NCBI GenBank assembly: GCA_946699065.1
Contig: CAMPDV010001185.1
Coordinates: 1-64,000 of the forward strand
Origin: Loxodes magnus
Taxonomy: Eukaryota > Ciliophora > Karyorelictea > Loxodida > Loxodidae
Length of the DNA stretch: 64,000 nt
Direction: 5' to 3'
The notes under the pieces were generated by a model. That model saw only the letters and a program-made list of their open reading frames with translations, was not told the origin of the DNA and ran no database searches. Made by a program: the position numbers and the translations under genes. Of this stretch, positions 10,643-24,333 are shown in pieces (positions within the stretch are counted from its first letter, which is position 1; every line of letters begins with the position of its first letter).

Positions 10643-13600
10643 GGTAGAAGAGTAATTATTTTGTTTTTAAGTTTGTCTTGAACTTAGATATGAGTTATAA
10701 AGAGTAGTAAGTTTTAAAAGTGAAGAAGAAAAGTAAGGTAGAAGAGTAATTATTTTGTTTTTAAGTTTGTCTTGAGCTTAGATGAGAGTTATAAAGAGTA
10801 GTTAGTTTTAAAAGTGAAGAAGAAAAGTAAAAAAGAAGAGTTATCATTTTGTTTTTAAGTTTGTCTTGAGCTTAGATATGAGTTATAAAGAGTAGTAAGT
10901 TTTAAAAGTGAAGAAGAAAAGTAAAAAAGAAGAGTTATTATTTTTTTAAGTTTGTCTTGAGCTTAGATATGAGTTATAAAGAGTAGTTAGTTTTAAAAGT
11001 GAAGAAGAAAGTAAAAAAGAAGAGTTATTATTTTTTTAAGTTTGTCTTGAACTTAGATGAGAGTTATAAAGAGTATTAAGTTTTAAAAGTGAAGAAGAAA
11101 AGTAAAGAAGAAGAGTAATTATTTTGTTTTTAAGTTTGTCTTGAGCTTAGATATGAGTTATAAAGAGTAGTTAGTTTTAAAAGTGAAGAAGAAAAGTAAA
11201 GAAGAAGAGTAATTATTTTGTTTTTAAGTTTGTTTTAAGCTTAGATGAGAGTTATAAAGAGTAGTTAGTTTTAAAAGTGAAGAAGAAAAGTAAAAAAGAA
11301 GAGTTATTATTTTTTTAAGTTTGTCTTGAGCTTAGATATGAGTTATAAAGAGTAGTTAGTTTTAAAAGTGAAGAAGAAAAGTAAAAAAAGAAGAGTTATT
11401 ATTTTTTAAGTTTGTCTTGAACTTAGATGAGAGTTATAAAGAGTATTAAGTTTTAAAAGTGAAGAAGAAAAGTAAAAAAGAAGAGTTATTATTTTGTTTT
11501 TAAGTTTGTCTTGAGCTTAGATATGAGTTATAAAGAGTAGTAAGTTTTAAAAGTGAAGAAGAAAAGTAAGGTAGAAGAGTAATTATTTTGTTTTTAAGTT
11601 TGTCTTAAGCTTAGATGAGAGTTATAAAGAGTAGTAAGTTTTAAAAGTGAAGAAGAAAAGTAAAAAAGAAGAGTTATTATTTTTTTAAGTTTGTCTTGAG
11701 CTTAGATATGAGTTATAAAGAGTAGTTAGTTTTAAAAGTGAAGAAGAAAAGTAAAAAAGAAGAGTTATTATTTTTTTAAGTTTGTCTTGAACTTAGATGA
11801 GAGTTATAAAGAGTATTAAGTTTTAAAAGTGAAGAAGAAAAGTAAGGTAGAAGAGTAATTATTTTTTTTTTAAGTTTGTCTTGAGCTTAGATATGAGTTA
11901 TAAAGAGTAGTTAGTTTTAAAAGTGAAGAAGAAAAGTAAAGAAGAAGAGTAATTATTTTGTTTTTAAGTTTGTTTTAAGCTTAGATGAGAGTTATAAAGA
12001 GTATTAAGTTTTAAAAGTGAAGAAGAAAAGTAAAAAAGAAGAGTAATTTTTAGTTTTTAAGTTTGTCTTGAGCTTAGATATGAGTTATAAAGAGTAGTTA
12101 GTTTTAATAGTGAAGAAGAAAAGTAAAGAAGAAGAGTAATTTTTAGTTTTTAAGTTTGTCTTGAGCTTAGATGAGAGTTATAAAGAGTAGTTAGTTTTAA
12201 AAGTGAAGAAGAAAAGTAAAGAAGAAGAGTAATTATTTTGTTTTTAAGTTTGTCTTGAGCTTAGTTATGAGTTATAAAGAGTAGTTAGTTTTAAAAGTGA
12301 AGAAGAAAAGTAAAAAAGAAGAGTTATTATTTTTTTAAGTTTGTCTTGAACTTAGATATGAGTTATAAAGAGTAGTAAGTTTTAAAAGTGAAGAAGAAAA
12401 GTAAGAAAAGAAGAGTAATTTTAGTTTTTAAGTTTGCCTTGAGCTTAGATATGAGTTATAAAGAGTATTTAGTTTTAAAAGTGAAGAAGAAAAGTAAAGA
12501 AGAAGAGTAATTTTTGTTTTTTTAAGTTTGTCTTGAGCTTAGTTATGAGTTAAAAAGAGTAGTTAGTTTTAAAAGTGAAGAAGAAAAGTAAGGTAGAAGA
12601 GTAATTATTTTGTTTTTAAGTTTGTCTTGAGCTTAGATATGAGTTATAAAGAGTAGTTAGTTTTAAAAGTGAAGAAGAAAAGTAAAAAAGAAGAGTTATT
12701 ATTTTTTTAAGTTTGTCTTGAACTTAGATGAGAGTTATAAAGAGTATTAAGTTTTAAAAGTGAAGAAGAAAAGTAAGGTAGAAGAGTAATTGATTTGTTT
12801 TTAAGTTTGTCTTGAGCTTAGATATGAGTTAAAAAGAGTATTAAGTTTTAAAAGTGAAGAAGAAAAGTAAAAAAGAAGAGTTATTATTTTGTTTTTAAGT
12901 TTGTCTTGAGCTTAGATATGAGTTATAAAGAGTAGTTAGTTTTAAAAGTGAAGAGAAAAGTAAAAAAGAAGAGTAATTTTTAGTTTTTAAGTTTGTCTTG
13001 AGCTTAGATATGAGTTAAAAAGAGTAGTAAGTTTTAAAAGTGAAGAAGAAAAGTAAGGTAGAAGAGTAATTATTTTGTTTTTAAGTTTGTCTTAAGCTTA
13101 GATGAGAGTTATAAAGAGTAGTAAGTTTTAAAAGTGAAGAAGAAAAGTAAAAAAGAAGAGTTATTATTTTTTTAAGTTTGTCTTGAACTTAGATGAGAGT
13201 TATAAAGAGTAGTTAGTTTTAATAGTGAAGAAGAAAAGTAAGGTAGAAGAGTAATTATTTTGTTTTTAAGTTTGTCTTGAGCTTAGATATGAGTTATAAA
13301 GAGTAGTAAGTTTTAAAAGTGAAGAAGAAAAGTAAGGTAGAAGAGTAATTATTTTGTTTTTAAGTTTGTCTTGAGCTTAGATATGAGTTATAAAGAGTAG
13401 TTAGTTTAAAAGTGAAGAAGAAAAGTAAAAAAGAAGAGTAATTTTTAGTTTTTAAGTTTGTCTTGAGCTTAGATATGAGTTAAAAAGAGTAGTAAGTTTT
13501 AAAAGTGAAGAAGAAAAGTAAGGTAGAAGAGTAATTATTTTGTTTTTAAGTTTGTCTTAAGCTTAGATGAGAGTTATAAAGAGTAGTAAGTTTTAAAAGT

Positions 13601-16600
13601 GAAGAAGAAAAGTAAAAAAGAAGAGTTATTATTTTTTTAAGTTTGTCTTGAGCTTAGATATGAGTTATAAAGAGTAGTTAGTTTTAAAAGTGAAGAAGAA
13701 AAGTAAAAAAGAAGAGTTATTATTTTTTTAAGTTTGTCTTGAACTTAGATGAGAGTTATAAAGAGTATTAAGTTTTAAAAGTGAAGAAGAAAAGTAAGGT
13801 AGAAGAGTAATTATTTTTTTTTTAAGTTTGTCTTGAGCTTAGATATGAGTTATAAAGAGTAGTTAGTTTTAAAAGTGAAGAAGAAAAGTAAGGTAGAAGA
13901 GTAATTATTTTGTTTTTAAGTTTGTTTTAAGCTTAGATGAGAGTTATAAAGAGTATTTAGTTTTAAAAGTGAAGAAGAAAAGTAAAGAAGAAGAGTAATT
14001 ATTTTTAGTTTTTAAGTTTGTCTTGAGCTTAGATATGAGTTATAAAGAGTATTTAGTTTTAAAAGTGAAGAAGAAAAGTAAAGAAGAAGAGTAATTTTTG
14101 TTTTAAAGTTTGTCTTGAGCTTAGATATGAGTTATAAAGAGTAATAAGTTTTAAAAGTGAAGAAGAAAAGTAAGGTAGAAGAGTAATTTTTGTTTTTAAG
14201 TTTGTCTTGAGCTTAGATATGAGTTATAAAGAGTAGTAAGTTTTAAAAGTGAAGAAGAAAAGTAAAGAAGAAGAGTAATTATTTTGTTTTTAAGTTTGTC
14301 TTGAGCTTAGATATGAGTTATAAAGAGTAGTTAGTTTTAAAAGTGAAGAAGAAAAGTAAAAAAGAAGAGTTATTATTTTGTTTTTAAGTTTGTCTTGAGC
14401 TTAGATATGAGTTATAAAGAGTAGTAAGTTTTAAAAGTGAAGAAGAAAAGTAAAGAAGAAGAGTAATTTTTGTTTTTAAGTTTGTCTTGAGCTTAGATAT
14501 GAGTTATAAAGAGTAGTTAGTTTTAAAAGTGAAGAAGAAAAGTAAGGTAGAAGAGTATTTATTTTGTTTTTAAGTTTGTCTTGAGCTTAGATATGAGTTA
14601 AAAAGAGTAGTAAGTTTTAAAAAGTGAAGAAGAAAAGTAAAGAAGAAGAGTAATTTTTGTTTTTTAAGTTTGTCTTGAGCTTAGATATGAGTTATAAAGA
14701 GTAGTTAGTTTTAAAAGTGAAGAAGAAAAGTAAGGTAGAAGAGTAATTATTTTGTTTTTAAGTTTGTCTTAAGCTTAGATATGAGTTATAAAGAGTAGTT
14801 AGTTTTAAAAGTGAAGAAGAAAAGTAAGGTAGAAGAGTAATTATTTTGTTTTTAAGTTTGTCTTGAGCTTAGATATGAGTTAAAAAGAGTAGTAAGTTTT
14901 AAAAGTGAAGAAGAAAAGTAAAAAAGAAGAGTTATTATTTTTTTAAGTTTGTCTTGAGCATAGATATGAGTTATAAAGAGTATTTAGTTTTAAAAGTGAA
15001 GAAGAAAAGTAAGGTAGAAGAGTAATTATTTTGTTTTTAAGTTTGTCTTGAGCTTAGATATGAGTTAAAAAGAGTATTAAGTTTTAAAAGTGAAGAAGAA
15101 AAGTAAAAAAGAAGAGTTATTATTTTGTTTTTAAGTTTGTCTTGAACTTAGATATGAGTTAAAAAGAGTAGTTAGTTTTAAAAGGAAAGAAGAAAAGTAA
15201 GGTAGAAGAGTAATTATTTTGTTTTTAAGTTTGTCTTGAACTTAGATATGAGTTATAAAGAGTAGTAAGTTTTAAAAGTGAAGAAGAAAAGTAAAGAAGA
15301 AGAGTAATTATTTTGTTTTTAAGTTTGTCTTGAGCTTAGATATGAGTTATAAAGAGTAGTTAGTTTTAAAAGTGAAGAAGAAAAGTAAGGTAGAAGAGTA
15401 ATTATTTTGTTTTTAAGTTTGTCTTGAGCTTAGATATGAGTTAAAAAGAGTATTAAGTTTTAAAAGTGAAGAAGAAAAGTAAAAAAGAAGAGTTATTATT
15501 TTGTTTTTAAGTTTGTCTTGAGCTTAGATATGAGTTATAAAGAGTAGTTAGTTTTAAAAGTGAAGAAGAAAAGTAAGGTAGAAGAGTAATTATTTTGTTT
15601 TTAAGTTTGTCTTGAGCCTTAGATATGAGTTAAAAAGAGTATTAAGTTTTAAAAGTGAAGAAGAAAAGTAAAAAAGAAGAGTTATTATTTTGTTTTTAAG
15701 TTTGTCTTGAACTTAGATATGAGTTATAAAGAGTAGTAAGTTTTAAAAGTGAAGAAGAAAAGTAAAGAAGAAGAGTAATTATTTTGTTTTTAAGTTTGTC
15801 TTGAGCTTAGATATGAGTTATAAAGAGTATTAAGTTTTAAAAGTGAAGAAGAAAAGTAAGGTAGAAGAGTAATTATTTTGTTTTTAAGTTTGTCTTGAGC
15901 TTAGATATGAGTTAAAAAGAGTATTAAGTTTTAAAAGTGAAGAAGAAAAGTAAAAAAGAAGAGTTATTATTTTGTTTTTAAGTTTGTCTTGAGCTTAGAT
16001 ATGAGTTATAAAGAGTATTTAGTTTTAAAAGTGAAGAAGAAAAGTAAGGTAGAAGAGTAATTATTTTGTTTTTAAGTTTGTCTTGAGCTTAGATATGAGT
16101 TAAAAAGAGTATTAAGTTTTAAAAGTGAAGAAGAAAAGTAAAAAAGAAGAGTTATTATTTTGTTTTTAAGTTTGTCTTGAGCTTAGATATGAGTTATAAA
16201 GAGTAGTTAGTTTTAAAAGTGAAGAAGAAAAGTAAGGTAGAAGAGTAATTATTTTGTTTTTAAGTTTGTCTTGAACTTAGATATGAGTTAAAAAGAGTAG
16301 TTAGTTTTAAAAGTGAAGAAGAAAAGTAAGGTAGAAGAGTAATTATTTTGTTTTTAAGTTTGTCTTGAACTTAGATATGAGTTATAAAGAGTAGTAAGTT
16401 TTAAAAGTGAAGAAGAAAAGTAAAGAAGAAGAGTAATTATTTTGTTTTTAAGTTTGTCTTGAGCTTAGATATGAGTTATAAAGAGTAGTTAGTTTTAAAA
16501 GTGAAGAAGAAAAGTAAAAAAGAAGAGTTATTATTTTTTTAAGTTTGTCTTGAACTTAGATATGAGTTATAAAGAGTAGTAAGTTTTAAAAGTGAAGAAG

Positions 16601-19600
16601 AAAAGTAAGGTAGAAGAGTAATTATTTTGTTTTTAAGTTTGTTTTAAGCTTAGATGAGAGTTATAAAGAGTAGTTAGTTTTAAAAGTGAAGAAGAAAAGT
16701 AAAAAAGAAGAGTTATTATTTTTTTAAGTTTGTCTTGAGCTTAGATATGAGTTATAAAGAGTAGTTAGTTTTAAAAGTGAAGAAGAAAAGTAAAAAAGAA
16801 GAGTTATTATTTTTTTAAGTTTGTCTTGAACTTAGATGAGAGTTATAAAGAGTATTAAGTTTTAAAAGTGAAGAAGAAAAGTAAAGAAGAAGAGTTATTA
16901 TTTTTTTAAGTTTGTCTTGAGCTTAGATGAGAGTTATAAAGAGTAGTAAGTTTTAAAAGTGAAGAAGAAAAGTAAAAAAGAAGAGTTATTATTTTGTTTT
17001 TAAGTTTGTCTTGAGCTTAGATATGAGTTATAAAGAGTAGTTAGTTTTAAAAGTGAAGAAGAAAAGTAAGGTAGAAGAGTAATTATTTTGTTTTTAAGTT
17101 TGTCTTGAGCTTAGATATGAGTTATAAAGAGTAGTTAGTTTTAAAAGTGAAGAAGAAAAGTAAGGTAGAAGAGTAATTATTTTGTTTTTAAGTTTGTCTT
17201 GAGCTTAGATATGAGTTAAAAAGAGTAGTTAGTTTTAAAAGTGAAGAAGAAAAGTAAGGTAGAAGAGTAATTATTTTGTTTTTAAGTTTGTCTTGAGCTT
17301 AGATATGAGTTATAAAGAGTAGTAAGTTTTAAAAGTGAAGAAGAAAAGTAAGGTAGAAGAGTAATTATTTTGTTTTTAAGTTTGTCTTGAGCTTAGATAT
17401 GAGTTATAAAGAGTAGTAAGTTTTAAAAGTGAAGAAGAAAAGTAAGGTAGAAGAGTAATTATTTTGTTTTTAAGTTTGTCTTGAGCTTAGATATGAGTTA
17501 TAAAGAGTAGTTAGTTTTAAAAGTGAAGAAGAAAAGTAAGGTAGAAGAGTAATTATTTTGTTTTTAAGTTTGTCTTGAGCTTAGATATGAGTTAAAAAGA
17601 GTAGTAAGTTTTAAAAGTGAAGAAGAAAAGTAAGGTAGAAGAGTAATTATTTTGTTTTTAAGTTTGTCTTGAACTTAGATATGAGTTATAAAGAGTATTT
17701 AGTTTTAAAAGTGAAGAAGAAAAGTAAGGTAGAAGAGTAATTATTTTGTTTTTAAGTTTGTCTTGAGCTTAGATATGAGTTAAAAAGAGTATTAAGTTTT
17801 AAAAGTGAAGAAGAAAAGTAAAAAAGAAGAGTTATTATTTTGTTTTTAAGTTTGTCTTGAGCTTAGATATGAGTTATAAAGAGTAGTTAGTTTTAAAAGT
17901 GAAGAAGAAAAGTAAGGTAGAAGAGTAATTATTTTGTTTTTAAGTTTGTCTTGAACTTAGATATGAGTTAAAAAGAGTAGTTAGTTTTAAAAGTGAAGAA
18001 GAAAAGTAAGGTAGAAGAGTAATTATTTTGTTTTTAAGTTTGTCTTGAACTTAGATATGAGTTATAAAGAGTAGTAAGTTTTAAAAGTGAAGAAGAAAAG
18101 TAAGGTAGAAGAGTAATTATTTTGTTTTTAAGTTTGTCTTGAGCTTAGATATGAGTTATAAAGAGTAGTTAGTTTTAAAAGTGAAGAAGAAAAGTAAGGT
18201 AGAAGAGTAATTATTTTGTTTTTAAGTTTGTCTTGAGCTTAGATATGAGTTATAAAGAGTAGTTAGTTTTAAAAGTGAAGAAGAAAAGTAAGGTAGAAGA
18301 GTAATTTTTGTTTTTAAGTTTGTCTTGAGCTTAGATATGAGTTATAAAGAGTAGTAAGTTTTAAAAGTGAAGAAGAAAAGTAAGGTAGAAGAGTTATTTT
18401 TGTTTTTAAGTTTGTCTTGAGCTTAGATATGAGTTAAAAAGAGTATTTAGTTTTAAAAGTGAAGAAGAAAAGTAAGGTAGAAGAGTAATTATTTTGTTTT
18501 TAAGTTTGTCTTGAACTTAGATATGAGTTATAAAGAGTAGTAAGTTTTAAAGTGAAGAAGAAAAGTAAAAAAGAAGAGTTATTATTTTGTTTTTAAGTTT
18601 GTCTTGAGCTTAGATATGAGTTATAAAGAGTAGTAAGTTTTAAAAGTGAAGAAGAAAAGTAAAAAAGAAGAGTAATTATTTTGTTTTTAAGTTTGTCTTG
18701 AGCTTAGATATGAGTTATAAAGAGTATTTAGTTTTAAAAGTGAAGAAGAAAAGTAAGGTAGAAGAGTAATTATTTTGTTTTTAAGTTTGTCTTGAGCTTA
18801 GATATGAGTTAAAAAGAGTAGTAAGTTTTAAAAGTGAAGAAGAAAAGTAAAAAAGAAGAGTTATTATTTTGTTTTTAAGTTTGTCTTGAGCTTAGATATG
18901 AGTTATAAAGAGTAGTAAGTTTTAAAAGTGAAGAAGAAAAGTAAAAAGAAAAGTAATTATTTTGTTTTTAAGTTTGTCTTGAGCTTAGATATGAGTTAAA
19001 AAGAGTAGTAAGTTTTAAAAGTGAAGAAGAAAAGTAAGGTAGAAGAGTAATTATTTTGTTTTTAAGTTTGTCTTGAGCTTAGATATGAGTTAAAAAGAGT
19101 ATTAAGTTTTAAAAGTGAAGAAGAAAAGTAAAGAAGAAGAGTTATTATTTTTTTAAGTTTGTCTTAAGCTTAGATATGAGTTATAAAGAGTAGTTAGTTT
19201 TAAAAGTGAAGAAGAAAAGTAAGGTAGAAGAGTAATTATTTTGTTTTTAAGTTTGTCTTAAGCTTAGATGAGAGTTATAAAGAGTATTTAGTTTTAAAAG
19301 TGAAGAAGAAAAGTAAGGTAGAAGAGTAATTATTTTGTTTTTAAGTTTGTCTTGAGCTTAGATATGAGTTAAAAAGAGTAGTAAGTTTTAAAAGTGAAGA
19401 AGAAAAGTAAGGTAGAAGAGTTATTATTTTTTTAAGTTTGTCTTAAGCTTAGATATGAGTTATAAAGAGTAGTAAGTTTTAAAAGTGAAGAAGAAAAGTA
19501 AAAAAGAAGAGTTATTATTTTTTTAAGTTTGTCTTGAACTTAGATATGAGTTATAAAGAGTATTAAGTTTTAAAAGTGAAGAAGAAAAGTAAGGTAGAAG

Positions 19601-22600
19601 AGTAATTATTTTGTTTTTAAGTTTGTCTTAAGCTTAGATATGAGTTAAAAAGAGTAGTAAGTTTTAAAAGTGAAGAAGAAAAGTAAGGTAGAAGAGTAAT
19701 TATTTTGTTTTTAAGTTTGTCTTGAGCTTAGATATGAGTTAAAAAGAGTAGTAAGTTTTAAAAGTGAAGAAGAAAAGTAAGGTAGAAGTGTAATTATTTT
19801 GTTTTTAAGTTTGTCTTGAGCTTAGATATGAGTTAAAAAGAGTAGTAAGTTTTAAAAGTGAAGAAGAAAATTAAGGTAGAAGAGTAATTATTTTTTTAAG
19901 TTTGTCTTGAGCTTAGATATGAGTTAAAAAGAGTAGTAAGTTTTAAAAGTGAAGAAGAAAAGTAAGGTAGAAGAGTAATTATTTTGTTTTTAAGTTTGTC
20001 TTGAGCTTAGATATTAGTTAAAAAGAGTAGTAAGTTTTAAAAGTGAAGAAGAAAAGTAAGGTAGAAGAGTAATTATTTTGTTTTTAAGTTTGTCTTGAAC
20101 TTAGATATGAGTTATAAAGAGTAGTTAGTTTTAAAAGTGAAGAAGAAAAGTAAGGTAGAAGAGTAATTTTTGTTTTAAGTTTGTCTTGAGCTTAGATATT
20201 AGTTATAAAGAGTAGTTAGTTTTAAAAGTGAAGAAGAAAAGTAAAGTAGAAGAGTAATTATTTTGTTTTTAAGTTTGTCTTGAGCTTAGATATGAGTTAA
20301 AAAGAGTAGTAAGTTTTAAAAGTGAAGAAGAAAAGTAAGGTAGAAGAGTAATTATTTTGTTTTTAAGTTTGTCTTAAGCTTAGATGAGAGTTATAAAGAG
20401 TATTTAGTTTTAAAAGTGAAGAAGAAAAGTAAGGTAGAAGAGTAATTATTTTGTTTTTAAGTTTGTCTTAAGCTTAGATGAGAGTTATAAAGAGTATTTA
20501 GTTTTAAAAGTGAAGAAGAAAAGTAAGGTAGAAGAGTAATTATTTTGTTTTTAAGTTTGTCTTGAGCTTAGATGAGAGTTAAAAAGAGTAGTAAGTTTTA
20601 AAAGTGAAGAAGAAAAGTAAGGTAGAAGAGTAATTATTTTGTTTTTAAGTTTGTCTTGAGCTTAGATATGAGTTAAAAAGAGTAGTAAGTTTTAAAAGTG
20701 AAGAAGAAAAGTAAGGTAGAAGAGTAATTATTTTGTTTTTAAGTTTGTCTTAAGCTTAGATGAGAGTTATAAAGAGTATTTAGTTTTAAAAGTGAAGAAG
20801 AAAAGTAAGGTAGAAGAGTAATTATTTTGTTTTTAAGTTTGTCTTGAGCTTAGATATGAGTTAAAAAGAGTAGTTAGTTTTAAAAGTGAAGAAGAAAAGT
20901 AAAGTAGAAGAGTAATTATTTTGTTTTTAAGTTTGTCTTGAGCTTAGATATGAGTTAAAAAGAGTAGTAAGTTTTAAAAGTGAAGAAGAAAAGTAAGGTA
21001 GAAGAGTAATTATTTTGTTTTTAAGTTTGTCTTAAGCTTAGATATGAGTTATAAAGAGTATTAAGTTTTAAAAGTGAAGAAGAAAAGTAAGGTAGAAGAG
21101 TAATTATTTTGTTTTTAAGTTTGTCTTGAGCTTAGATATGAGTTATAAAGAGTATTTAGTTTTAAAAGTGAAGAAGAAAAGTAAGGTAGAAGAGTAATTA
21201 TTTTGTTTTTAAGTTTGTCTTGAGCTTAGATATGAGTTAAAAAGAGTAGTAAGTTTTAAAAGTGAAGAAGAAAAGTAAGGTAGAAGAGTAATTATTTTGT
21301 TTTTAAGTTTGTCTTAAGCTTAGATATGAGTTAAAAAGAGTAGTAAGTTTTAAAAGTGAAGAAGAAAAGTAAGGTAGAAGAGTAATTATTTTGTTTTTAA
21401 GTTTGTCTTAAGCTTAGATATGAGTTATAAAGAGTAGTAAGTTTTAAAAGTGAAGAAGAAAAGTAAGGTAGAAGAGTAATTATTTTGTTTTTAAGTTTGT
21501 CTTAAGCTTAGATGAGAGTTATAAAGAGTATTTAGTTTTAAAAGTGAAGAAGAAAAGTAAAGAAGAAGAGTAATTATTTTGTTTTTAAGTTTGTCTTGAG
21601 CTTAGATATGAGTTAAAAAGAGTAGTAAGTTTTAAAAGTGAAGAAGAAAAGTAAGGTAGAAGAGTAATTATTTTGTTTTTAAGTTTGTCTTGAGCTTAGA
21701 TATGAGTTATAAAGAGTAGTAAGTTTTAAAAGTGAAGAAGAAAAGTAAGGTAGAAGAGTTATTTTTGTTTTTAAGTTTGTCTTGAGCTTATATATGAGTT
21801 ATAAAGAGTATTTAGTTTTAAAAGTGAAGAAGAAAAGTAAGGTAGAAGAGTAATTATTTTGTTTTTAAGTTTGTCTTGAGCTTAGATATGAGTTAAAAAG
21901 AGTAGTAAGTTTTAAAAGTGAAGAAGAAAAGTAAAAAAGAAGAGTTATTATTTTGTTTTTAAGTTTGTCTTGAACTTAGATATGAGTTATAAAGAGTAGT
22001 TAGTTTTAAAAGTGAAGAAGAAAAGTAAAGTAGAAGAGTAACTATTTTGTTTTTAAGTTTGTCTTGAGCTTAGATATTAGTCATAAAGAGTAGTTAGTTT
22101 TAAAAGTGAAGAAGAAAAGTAAAGTAGAAGAGTAATTATTTTGTTTTTAAGTTTGTCTTGAGCTTAGATATGAGTTAAAAAGAGTAGTAAGTTTTAAAAG
22201 TGAAGAAGAAAAGTAAGGTAGAAGAGTAATTTTTGTTTTTAAGTTTGTCTTGAACTTAGATATGAATTATAAAGAGTATTAAGTTTTAAAAGTGAAGAAG
22301 AAAAGTAAGGTAGAAGAGTAATTATTTTGTTTTTAAGTTTGTCTTGAGCTTAGATATGAGTTAAAAAGAGTAGTAAGTTTTAAAAGTGAAGAAGAAAAGT
22401 AAGGTAGAAGAGTAATTTTTGTTTTTAAGTTTGTCTTGAACTTAGATATGAATTATAAAGAGTATTAAGTTTTAAAAGTGAAGAAGAAAAGTAAGGTAGA
22501 AGAGTAATTATTTTGTTTTTAAGTTTGTCTTGAGCTTAGATATGAGTTAAAAAGAGTAGTAAGTTTTAAAAGTGAAGAAGAAAAGTAAAAAAGAAGAGTT

Positions 22601-23773
22601 ATTATTTTGTTTTTAAGTTTGTCTTGAACTTAGATATGAGTTAAAAAGAGTATTAAGTTTTAAAAGTGAAGAAGAAAAGTAAGGTAGAAGAGTAATTATT
22701 TTGTTTTTAAGTTTGTCTTGAGCTTAGATATGAGTTATAAAGAGTAGTAAGTTTTAAAAGTGAAGAAGAAAAGTAAAAAAGAAGAGTTATTATTTTGTTT
22801 TTAAGTTTGTCTTGAACTTAGATATGAGTTATAAAGAGTAGTTAGTTTTAAAAGTGAAGAAGAAAAGTAAGGTAGAAGAGTAATTTTTGTTTTTAAGTTT
22901 GTCTTGAGCTTAGATATGAGTTATAAAGAGTATTTAGTTTTAAAAGTGAAGAAGAAAAGTAAGGTAGAAGAGTAATTATTTTGTTTTTAAGTTTGTCTTG
23001 AGCTTAGATATGAGTTAAAAAGAGTAGTAAGTTTTAAAAGTGAAGAAGAAAAGTAAGGTAGAAGAGTAATTATTTTGTTTTTAAGTTTGTCTTAAGCTTA
23101 GATATGAGTTATAAAGAGTAGTAAGTTTTAAAAGTGAAGAAGAAAAGTAAAAAAGAAGAGTTATTATTTTTTAAGTTTGTCTTGAACTTAGATATGAGTT
23201 ATAAAGAGTATTTAGTTTTAAAAGTGAAGAAGAAAAGTAAGGTAGAAGAGTAATTATTTTGTTTTTAAGTTTGTCTTGAGCTTAGATATGAGTTAAAAAG
23301 AGTAGTAAGTTTTAAAAGTGAAGAAGAAAAGTAAGGTAGAAGAGTAATTATTTTGTTTTTAAGTTTGTCTTAAGCTTAGATATGAGTTATAAAGAGTAGT
23401 AAGTTTTAAAAGTGAAGAAGAAAAGTAAGGTAGAAGAGTAATTATTTTGTTTTTAAGTTTGTCTTGAGCTTAGATATGAGTTAAAAAGAGTAGTAAGTTT
23501 TAAAAGTGAAGAAGAAAAGTAAGGTAGAAGTGTAATTATTTTGTTTTTAAGTTTGTCTTGAGCTTAGATATGAGTTAAAAAGAGTAGTAAGTTTTAAAAG
23601 TGAAGAAGAAAAGTAAGGTAGAAGAGTAATTATTTTTTTAAGTTTGTCTTGAACTTAGATATGAGTTATAAAGAGTAGTAAGTTTTAAAAGTGAAGAAGA
23701 AAAGTAAGGTAGAAGAGTAATTATTTTGTTTTTAAGTTTGTCTTGAGCTTAGATATGAGTTAAAAAGAGTAGT

Positions 23774-24322
23774 AAGTTTTAAAAGTGAAGAAGAAAAGTA
23801 AGGTAGAAGAGTTATTTTTGTTTTTAAGTTTGTCTTGAGCTTAGATATGAGTTATAAAGAGTAGTAAGATTTAAAAGTGAAGAAGAAAAGTAAGGTAGAA
23901 GAGTAATTATTTTGTTTTTAAGTTTGTCTTAAGCTTAGATGAGAGTTATAAAGAGTATTTAGTTTTAAAAGTGAAGAAGAAAAGTAAGGTAGAAGAGTAA
24001 TTATTTTGTTTTTAAGTTTGTCTTAAGCTTAGATGAGAGTTAAAAAGAGTAGTAAGTTTTAAAAGTGAAGAAGAAAAGTAAGGTAGAAGAGTAATTATTT
24101 TGTTTTTAAGTTTGTCTTGAGCTTAGATATGAGTTAAAAAGAGTAGTAAGTTTTAAAAGTGAAGAAGAAAAGTAAGGTAGAAGAGTTATTTTTGTTTTTA
24201 AGTTTGTCTTGAGCTTAGATATTAGTTATAAAGAGTAGTTAGTTTTAAAAGTGAAGAAGAAAAGTAAGGTAGAAGAGTAATTATTTTGTTTTTAAGTTTG
24301 TCTTGAGCTTAGATATGAGTTA
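23774..24322 (+). repeat. 6-unit (about 560 bp) higher-order repeat, copy a
   Basis: This region and 24334-24882 share the same order of six units at an offset of 560 bp, including the rare TAAGATTTAAAAG variant (about 23865 and 24425), a GATGAGAG/GTATTTAG unit, a GAGTTATTTTTG unit and a GATATTAG unit. I noted two substitutions: GATATGAG/GATATTAG near 23849 and CTTAAGC/CTTGAGC near 24025. The 560 bp period equals that seen in the oppositely oriented block at 3.8-4.6 kb. Confidence 0.87.
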
Positions 24323-24333
24323 AAAAGAGTATT

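Larger units (their letters stand above)
5437..13990 (+). repeat. Array zone 1: mixed units rich in GATGAGAG
   Basis: This zone has the most heterogeneous unit mix. GATGAGAGTTATAAAG alternates with GATATGAG; the 91 bp class with GTTATTATTTTTTTAAG is frequent and commonly paired with CTTGAACTTAG; and GTAAAAAAG is common beside GTAAGGTAG. The rare GAAAAGTCAAGAAG variant occurs in two neighbouring units at 6687 and 6781. Its reverse complement is also seen once in the left block near 2012-2022. The zone edge is a judgement from variant frequency, not a sharp boundary. Confidence 0.6.
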
